A stretch of DNA of 44,961 nucleotides from positions 1-44,961 of the IMG/VR virus record IMGVR_UViG_3300042450_001096, one strand, 5' to 3'. The translations under genes were made by a program, and so were the position numbers. Shown piece by piece: positions 39,540 through 44,961 of the stretch (positions are counted from its first letter, which is position 1; the number at the start of each line of letters is the position of its first letter). The DNA comes from a virus. The notes under the pieces are model-generated. The model was not told the origin of the DNA, made no database searches, and saw only the letters and a list, made by a program, of their open reading frames with translations.

Positions 39540-40124
39540 TTTTCATGTCTTCTATTTCTTTGCAAATGTCATCGTACCAATAAATCAAACCCGTGTAATC
39601 TATGTCATCTAAATTTAATTTTCCTATCGTTTCGGGCGTCCATTTGGTTGACCGTACAACGGTTAAAATCATGTTATTAATTGATTCGCTGTCTTTTTCT
39701 GGGTCGGAGTTTAAAGAAAAAAAATGATAATTTCGTTTGCAATACTTGTATCAGATGTATCTAGTTTACCTTGAAAACCAATACTTTGTCCACTAATTGC
39801 ACAAAAATAACCTGTTAACCTATTATCTGTTGCGTCACCAGTTTTTAAATTTGCCAATTTTTCTCTCAATTCTCTAGCCTCTATTCTCGGTTTATATTTT
39901 ACCTCGGTAACTGCTCCATTACTTCCGCCCATTTCAATAGGAAAATTTAGTTTATGAGTAATTGAGAAATCCTCATTTACACTCAGTACACCGTCTTGAA
40001 CTAGAGAAATTAAATTATCAATACTAGATTGATAATCTTCGCGTTTTTTATTTCGGATTTTTTTGTGGTCTAACCACTCGTAAATTTCTTTACGAGCAGT
40101 TTCAAAATTTACTAATTCTGCCAT
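39526..40124 (-). CDS. Tail assembly chaperone, -1 frameshift fusion product
   Basis: The chaperone frame stops at 39711, but a shift of -1 at the T run (39717-39724) opens a frame of 63 more codons to TAG 39526, giving a protein of about 199 residues. The added part is acidic (LNSDPEKDSESINNM, LNLDDIDYTGLIYWYDDI). Paired G and GT-like products are common in tailed phages: they coat the tape measure during tail assembly and are later lost. The extension contains no start-supported gene of its own. The frame is seen directly; use of the shift is inferred from position and slippery sequence. Confidence 0.78.
39711..40124 (-). CDS. Tail assembly chaperone, short product
   Basis: I take ATG 40124 (137 residues); the frame reaches back to 40169, but that start lies within the end of the tube gene. 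It begins AELVNFETARKEIYEWLDHKKIRN and has a conserved-looking helix REKLANLKTGDATDNRL. It ends with Ile and Phe residues coded by the T run. Position between tube and tape measure, together with the -1 frameshift, identifies it as the gpG-like chaperone of a contractile tail. Confidence 0.78.
   Translation of the reverse strand: MAELVNFETARKEIYEWLDHKKIRNKKREDYQSSIDNLISLVQDGVLSVNEDFSITHKLNFPIEMGGSNGAVTEVKYKPRIEARELREKLANLKTGDATDNRLTGYFCAISGQSIGFQGKLDTSDTSIANEIIIFFL
39717..39724 (-). promoter_or_regulatory. Programmed -1 frameshift site
   Basis: Eight Ts on the minus strand are read as ATT TTT TTT CTT TAA. The heptamer T TTT TTT (39723-39717) fits the X XXY YYZ slippery rule in the correct frame. 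After slipping one base back, reading continues TCT TTA AAC into the 63-codon extension. The normal-frame stop lies only one codon further, typical of such sites. Confidence 0.75.
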
Positions 40125-40143
40125 TTTTATAGGGGTTATTAAA

Positions 40144-40545
40144 TTACAGTACTTGTAAAACACCACCACCAGACAATTTTAATGTCATTTGTGAGGTGTT
40201 TCCGTTGTTTGTTTGGTCGCCTACTGGCTTGCCATTACCCGCATAAACTTTACCGTTTATATTTGTAATAGTCCAGTCTGCCGTTTCTGGAGAACCAGCC
40301 AACGCGGTTATTTTTTCTTGAGTGCCGTCACCAACACCAGCCGAAATAACAACCTCAAACATCCAACGAACTCGGCTCAATTGGTCTATGATTCGTCCGC
40401 CACCGTCAATCATTGCAGTGTCGTCCGCGGCTCTGATTCCACCTAAATCATAGGTTGAATCTTCGCCCGCTTTTGGTAATAAAACACCACTCCCTAGTGT
40501 TGGGTGGTTATAAGTGATTTCGATTATATCTCCTCCAGTTGGCAT
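40144..40545 (-). CDS. Tail tube protein
   Basis: This 133-residue, beta-rich protein follows the sheath gene by 15 bases, the normal tube position in contractile tails. It has a long loop region (GIRAADDTAMIDGGGRIIDQL), then FEVVISAGVG and a Gly/Asn-rich C-terminal half (GKVYAGNGKPVGDQTNNGNTS). Sequence similarity to known tubes is not obvious, but length and order fit. It precedes the chaperone gene directly. Confidence 0.75.
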   Translation of the reverse strand: MPTGGDIIEITYNHPTLGSGVLLPKAGEDSTYDLGGIRAADDTAMIDGGGRIIDQLSRVRWMFEVVISAGVGDGTQEKITALAGSPETADWTITNINGKVYAGNGKPVGDQTNNGNTSQMTLKLSGGGVLQVL

Positions 40546-40560
40546 GGCTAATTATTTATT

Positions 40561-42072
40561 TTAAAGTGAACCAAAATTAAACCCAGCGCTCGCTGTGGTT
40601 GATGCTATGCGTGTAAATCCAGAACGTTTGTAATCAAAAGTAGTCTCTAATCTATCTGGATTTATTGCTGAAATGTTAACTCTTAATGACGCAGACGAGA
40701 ACGCTGGTTGTACAATCAATCCGCGCTGTGACAATGTAACAAAATATTTATTTAACACTGCCTTCCATGTCTTAGGTTTTACAACTGTGTTTACAATTAC
40801 CGTATCCTCGTCCGCAGCAATAGCGTGGTCTACTACGTTAATTTGCTCTAACAAATAATAGCCATAACGTACATTATAATCTATCATTAAGTTACGGCAA
40901 TATCTGTACTGTGGCGGAACCTCGCCGTCTGGGTGGTACGTAGTTACAAAATCAGTAATTCTGTATTGTCCAGCCAATAACTCAACACATGAGTTACCTT
41001 TTTTAACATACAAATCTCTGTTATCATAACTTGACATTGTACCGATAACCGTTGGTGTTGGCATGTCTGGGTAGTATAATCCAGAAACGTCCAAATGTGG
41101 TGTGTCTTGAGATACTCTTGCAAATAAAACCGACATATTAGCCGACGCCTCTAATGGTAAACCTTTTGACAATGGCGCTGGCGCAACTGCTACAGTTACT
41201 TGTAATTTCTTAGTATCTGTAAACGAAGAGTTGTTATCTACAACCGAACCGCAAACAGCGATAAACGGTTTAAAAATAATTCCAGCATAACGTCCCGTAG
41301 GTATTGTTTGCGGAATTCCGTTAAATTGTTCAAGTTCAGTTATTACAGATGCATTCATTCCGTAACCATTAGAAACAATTGTGTTCCACTCGTTTTGGAA
41401 TTTTTCAAGTGAACCCGTAACTGTTGGAGTACCAGAACCACTTTGGGTTGAATTCGTTGCGTATGTTATTCCTAAATCGTTACCGTTAGTATCAATAGAC
41501 ACCGTTAAATCTTCCGCTGTTAATCCCTTCCATTTTGATGTCAAAATAGCCTCGTAACTTGTAGACGTTGCCGTTACTGGGCAACCTAAAACGTTATTTA
41601 TAGCGTCCTCAATTTTTTGAGTAATTTCATTTGATGTGTCACCTACAACTAAATTTATGTTATAGCTACCTCCGTCTAATGAATATCTACCGCCAATTAC
41701 AACCGTATGAGTTCCGTTAGCGTTAACTGTTCCTGTTGGTGTTATCTCAATTTCTTTAGCAGTGGCTCCAACTGGCTCCGCTTGCGGGTAGATAATTGTA
41801 GGAATTCCGCCAGCACCTCCTCCAGAGGTAGGGCGTAAAATTCTCATTTGTAAAAATATAGGCGAACCAAAACCGTAACGCTCTCCCGCTTGTTGTGCGC
41901 TTGTACACTCAAACGGCTCTAGGTCTAGCGAACCTTGATTAGCTGTATTAGCCTCGCCAATAACAGCGATTCTTTGGGGTAAATTAGGGGTTGATTCTGC
42001 GAAATTTCCTTTAGCCAGTTTATAACCGACGATTTTCGCTATTCTTTCACTACCTACTGCATCGCTTGCCAT
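40561..42072 (-). CDS. Contractile tail sheath protein
   Basis: This 503-residue protein has the Mu L-type sheath layout: an N-terminal VGYKLAKGNFAESTPNLPQRIAVIGEAN in outline, a central beta insertion (about 115-205, TVNANGTHTVVIGG, DTSNEITQKIEDAINN), then a domain with PFIAVCG. The C-terminal core (YRITDFVTTYHPDGEVPPQYRYCRNLMI in outline) carries the handshake strands. It shows that the tail contracts. It is the first tail gene after the terminase. Confidence 0.9.
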   Translation of the reverse strand: MASDAVGSERIAKIVGYKLAKGNFAESTPNLPQRIAVIGEANTANQGSLDLEPFECTSAQQAGERYGFGSPIFLQMRILRPTSGGGAGGIPTIIYPQAEPVGATAKEIEITPTGTVNANGTHTVVIGGRYSLDGGSYNINLVVGDTSNEITQKIEDAINNVLGCPVTATSTSYEAILTSKWKGLTAEDLTVSIDTNGNDLGITYATNSTQSGSGTPTVTGSLEKFQNEWNTIVSNGYGMNASVITELEQFNGIPQTIPTGRYAGIIFKPFIAVCGSVVDNNSSFTDTKKLQVTVAVAPAPLSKGLPLEASANMSVLFARVSQDTPHLDVSGLYYPDMPTPTVIGTMSSYDNRDLYVKKGNSCVELLAGQYRITDFVTTYHPDGEVPPQYRYCRNLMIDYNVRYGYYLLEQINVVDHAIAADEDTVIVNTVVKPKTWKAVLNKYFVTLSQRGLIVQPAFSSASLRVNISAINPDRLETTFDYKRSGFTRIASTTASAGFNFGSL

Positions 42073-42160
42073 GATATAATTTTATTTGTGGAACTTTTTG
42101 TGGAGACAAAACTAAAAACAACTTATGTTCTAATAAAACATTTTCCATTTAAAATGTAAA

Positions 42161-44164
42161 TCAATACGCAAGTAGCAGTTTTACGTAATCTGGCCAAGAG
42201 GTTTCCTTGGATTTTGAGTTTATACAAACCTCGTAAGCGAGTATATCTTTTAACGCCATGTTATAAATTCTAACATCCCAAAAGTGATTCTGTAAAGATG
42301 AGGATTTTTTTACCCACTTAAACCGAACGTCGAGCCCATCTTTATCAGATTCTAAAATTCTATGCTCCGCCTCAAAATGTTTAAAATAATCCTTGTAACT
42401 ATATTTGCCGTCGCTTTGTTGAGGATAATTCATAAATCCAACTGGTTGCGCGTCATCTTGGTGCGCGTCCCAACGCAATAACATCAAATCCGAGAGCGCG
42501 TCTTTTACTTTATTTACCTCAATTAAATATAATTTACTCCTAGCTAATCCTTTTTTAAACACCCTTAAATCTTTTTCAGCCGTGGTAAATTTAAAAACGT
42601 CCTTACCTTTTAAACCTATACACCAAAAACCAGTAACAGAATCAATATATTCGAATACCTCTTTCTCAAAAAACCCCGAATCGATGCCTACAATTTGAGG
42701 TCGCATGCTTGTTCCCGTGTCCTTTGGATATATCTTAGAGGCAATTTTAGTAATCTCTGGCCAAACTGAGTTCTGGGCTCTTAGGTCATAACTCCACGCC
42801 GCCCTGTCGGCTTTATATTTCATAGAGTTTTCCTTGTTCACAAACGTGCCGACGGAACCTTGGTCTACCGAGTACGGAGTTCCGCTCTGTGACCACGCCA
42901 CAATTTCCCAGTCTACACGACCGTCCTCAACAAAACCTCCAAGGTCGCACGCCATCGTTAACCCAACGATAATTCCATTACCGTCTCTTATTGAAACTTT
43001 TTCTGGTATAACACCTATTGGATAATCCCTTATGTTACTCAATAATGGACTTGCTGAGGTTGTTTTAGTTTTACTTTCGTAAGTTATACCGAGACATAGG
43101 TTTGTAAATGTCTGCATTAACTCGGGTTTTGCCACCCCTTTTGGGTTGGCTGCGATGTAATCTCGGACGTAATGCGTCCAGTTAAACATGCCTGGGGCGG
43201 CATAGAGGGCACTCAACTGATACGAAAAATAATCTGGAGCCGTAGGTTCTGCCGTTGGAACCCATAAACCATTCAGATTCATTTCGTATTTATTTTTTTC
43301 TGTAAAAAACCCGCCACATTTTTGGCACAAATACCCGACTGACTTATCAATAAGACGACCATTTGTGTCGGTTTTCCAAGTAATACCCGCCATGTTATAC
43401 TCATCAACCTCATGTGTCCACTCCAATGTTATTGGCTCATGGCAACACGGACAATGAACGTTATACCTCCGCTGGTCTCCTAATTTATAAACTGGCTCAA
43501 TGTTCGACGTTTGTTTTACCTCGGGAGTAGATATAAAATACAATTTCATTTTAGATTCACTCGAGGCAAACCTCTGCTCTATCATTTTAAAAGTCGACCC
43601 CGACTCTTTTGTTAAACCTTTTGCGGCCTCAAAGTCATCTATAAAACCCGCTTGAACTGTTCTCTGTCTTAATAATTTGTGGTTACCAGCCGACCCAGCA
43701 GTTATTGAGCCGTCGGGAAATTCTTTCGCTTTGCTTGTGTCTCCTGTTCTTTGGTTTCGTTTCCTTAACGAGTTGGCTTTAATCAATGGCCTTAGTCCAC
43801 AACTATCTATCATTTCGTCCACACGCCCGCTCATAGACTCCTCCGCTAAATCAGCGTGTCCAGTTAAAAATAAAACGTGTTGCGGCCGCTGGTCAATTAT
43901 CCAACCTAACCCATTTTCAATTACCCCAGCCGATGCTCCAATTTGTGCGCCTTTCATAAACGCAATAATTCGAGCGGGTGACTCTGGAGATAAATGGTCG
44001 ACAATTTCTTTAAAATATGGAGTCTTGTCGTAACTATATGGGCCAGGGAATGGCGTTCCTTGCGGCATAACTCTGTTTTTTTCTGCCCACTCCGACGGTT
44101 TCATGTTCGATAAAAACACATTTCCCGACCTCAGAGCCTCCAGTATTTGTTCTTTATAAATCAT
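42161..44164 (-). CDS. Large terminase subunit, lambda GpA type
   Basis: This 667-residue protein matches the GpA terminase family: PSEWAEKNRVMPQGTPFPGPYSYDKTPYFKEI in outline, a deviant Walker A in MKGAQIGAS, QHVLFLTGHADLAEE, a zinc motif (CPCC, later CQKC) and the nuclease part beginning MACDLGG. It cuts concatemers and drives DNA into the portal with ATP. GpA enzymes usually make cohesive ends. It overlaps the candidate small subunit gene by 4 bases. Confidence 0.93.
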   Translation of the reverse strand: MIYKEQILEALRSGNVFLSNMKPSEWAEKNRVMPQGTPFPGPYSYDKTPYFKEIVDHLSPESPARIIAFMKGAQIGASAGVIENGLGWIIDQRPQHVLFLTGHADLAEESMSGRVDEMIDSCGLRPLIKANSLRKRNQRTGDTSKAKEFPDGSITAGSAGNHKLLRQRTVQAGFIDDFEAAKGLTKESGSTFKMIEQRFASSESKMKLYFISTPEVKQTSNIEPVYKLGDQRRYNVHCPCCHEPITLEWTHEVDEYNMAGITWKTDTNGRLIDKSVGYLCQKCGGFFTEKNKYEMNLNGLWVPTAEPTAPDYFSYQLSALYAAPGMFNWTHYVRDYIAANPKGVAKPELMQTFTNLCLGITYESKTKTTSASPLLSNIRDYPIGVIPEKVSIRDGNGIIVGLTMACDLGGFVEDGRVDWEIVAWSQSGTPYSVDQGSVGTFVNKENSMKYKADRAAWSYDLRAQNSVWPEITKIASKIYPKDTGTSMRPQIVGIDSGFFEKEVFEYIDSVTGFWCIGLKGKDVFKFTTAEKDLRVFKKGLARSKLYLIEVNKVKDALSDLMLLRWDAHQDDAQPVGFMNYPQQSDGKYSYKDYFKHFEAEHRILESDKDGLDVRFKWVKKSSSLQNHFWDVRIYNMALKDILAYEVCINSKSKETSWPDYVKLLLAY

Positions 44165-44862
44165 GATAAGCGTTCTCCTTTCCCTCTCTTCTCGCTATAC
44201 TCATCCACAATATTATCAACCATATCTATCGCATTTTCGTACGCCTCGTTTATTGCTTTGTTTACAATTACGTTCAGTTTTCCACGCATCGCTGAAACTT
44301 GTTCTCTACTTATGTCTGCCATGGTCGAAAACTCAACTAGTAAATTATCTGCCGCGTTGTTAAACGAACGAGAAACAGAACGAGAATAAACCGAGATAGT
44401 ATTTTTAACTAGGTCGGTCGGCATCGATTCGCCAGCCATTTTTTGCCGCTTAAGTTTTGCTATTTCCAAGTCCTCGAGTTTTCTCTCTAGTTCAACCTCC
44501 TTAATTTGTGCGTCGAGTTGGTTTCCCGCGTACATAAATTCACTAGGAGCCTCAATATTTGGCCCCTTGCGTGGTGGTGGTGGTTTCGGTTTTTCAATTT
44601 TAGGCGCAACTATTTCACTAACCTCAGATGTTAATTTTTTTTCTGGCTTAATTCTAACAGTTACCTCTTGAACTTTCTTAGGTTCTGGTTTAATTCCTCT
44701 TGTTTTGTGCTGCCATTTTTCTATAAACTCTCGGTTTATTGGTAACGTGTCGTCTATTACGTCGCCAGAACAAACTACTTTGCCGCGTGTAATATAAACT
44801 GCCAACTTGTTTTTTTCAATGCCGCACAGCGTCGCAAAATGCGCTTTAATGTGGTATGCCAT
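44161..44862 (-). CDS. Candidate small terminase subunit
   Basis: This 233-residue protein has an N-terminal Nu1-like part (HFATLCGIEKNKLAVYITRGKVV) that could be a winged helix. A Pro/Lys-rich linker (KPKPPPPRKGP) follows, then a long helical half with DAQIKEVELERKLEDLEIAKLKRQ, a layout close to lambda Nu1 (DNA-binding head, linker, coiled oligomer). Position directly before the large subunit supports it. Its ATG is only 7 bases from the -7 box, so its mRNA has almost no leader. Confidence 0.7.
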   Translation of the reverse strand: MAYHIKAHFATLCGIEKNKLAVYITRGKVVCSGDVIDDTLPINREFIEKWQHKTRGIKPEPKKVQEVTVRIKPEKKLTSEVSEIVAPKIEKPKPPPPRKGPNIEAPSEFMYAGNQLDAQIKEVELERKLEDLEIAKLKRQKMAGESMPTDLVKNTISVYSRSVSRSFNNAADNLLVEFSTMADISREQVSAMRGKLNVIVNKAINEAYENAIDMVDNIVDEYSEKRGKGERLS

Positions 44863-44869
44863 AGGTCAA

Positions 44870-44899
44870 CAAATGTAATATTTATTTTGAAACCCAAAA
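44870..44899 (-). promoter_or_regulatory. Leftward promoter of the structural genes
   Basis: TACATTTG (44870-44877, minus strand) lies 17 bases from the TTTG in TTTTGGGTTTCAAAA (44885-44899). The latter looks like a decayed class I palindrome, lacking one C. It should drive the small terminase gene and the long run behind it. Weaker operator symmetry would fit a different, perhaps later, timing. Confidence 0.65.
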
Positions 44900-44961
44900 C
44901 ATCGTGGTCAACAAAACTCAAATGTGTGTCACCCCCCCATTTTTTGGAGATTTGCATCCTT

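Overview
The window reads as most or all of the genome of a tailed phage with a contractile tail (myovirus morphology) that infects a Bacteroidota host, probably of the Flavobacteriia type. The reasons for the host call are: promoters match the Bacteroidota pattern (-33 TTTG, -7 TAnnTTTG, about 19 bases apart); genes mostly lack Shine-Dalgarno sites; there is a DUF3127 protein typical of Bacteroidota; and one protein ends in a type IX secretion (T9SS) type B sorting domain. Base composition is AT-rich by eye. No integrase, excisionase or clear lysogeny repressor was seen, so lifestyle is open.

Left part (1-10.3 kb): a very AT-rich non-coding stretch, a short rightward pair (a ribbon-helix-helix protein and an SSB-like DUF3127 protein), then leftward replication and recombination operons: RecT annealase, YqaJ/lambda-type exonuclease, SF2 helicase, VRR-NUC nuclease, and a CHC2-TOPRIM-AAA primase-helicase. 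A further leftward operon (10246 to 8179) encodes small unknown proteins. Each leftward operon starts at a promoter whose -33 region lies in a palindrome TTTGGnATnCCAAA. A fourth copy sits between the divergent genes at 10982 and 11060, so lysis genes appear to share the same control.

Middle-left (11.0-18.6 kb, rightward): a holin-like membrane protein overlapping a Sec-signal endolysin; three exported proteins resembling pieces of Bacteroidota T9SS surface proteins (PKD-like, beta-propeller, Ig plus CHU_C sorting domain); a DNA methyltransferase interrupted by one in-frame TAA; and several small regulators and unknown proteins. Two promoters here, plus one at 30.9 kb, share a second operator, TTTGCAWATATCAWAAC.

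Right part (18.6-44.9 kb, leftward): the structural genes. From the right end, in transcription order, they are: candidate small terminase, large terminase (lambda GpA type), sheath, tube, tail chaperone with a -1 frameshift extension, tape measure, Mu-like baseplate genes, spike, and a tiny lipoprotein. A rightward island of five glycan enzymes and one unknown gene interrupts this run (27.4-31.2 kb). The head module follows: gpW-like, portal, ClpP-like protease/scaffold, decoration protein, gpE-type capsid, connectors. Last come a GP46-like baseplate protein, a leucine-rich-repeat tail fibre and a small holin-like protein. Tail genes before head genes is unusual.

The strongest leads are the phage-encoded T9SS-type exported proteins, the glycosyltransferase island (one enzyme shares its N-terminal domain with a head-region protein), and the two operator families that divide the genome into regulons.
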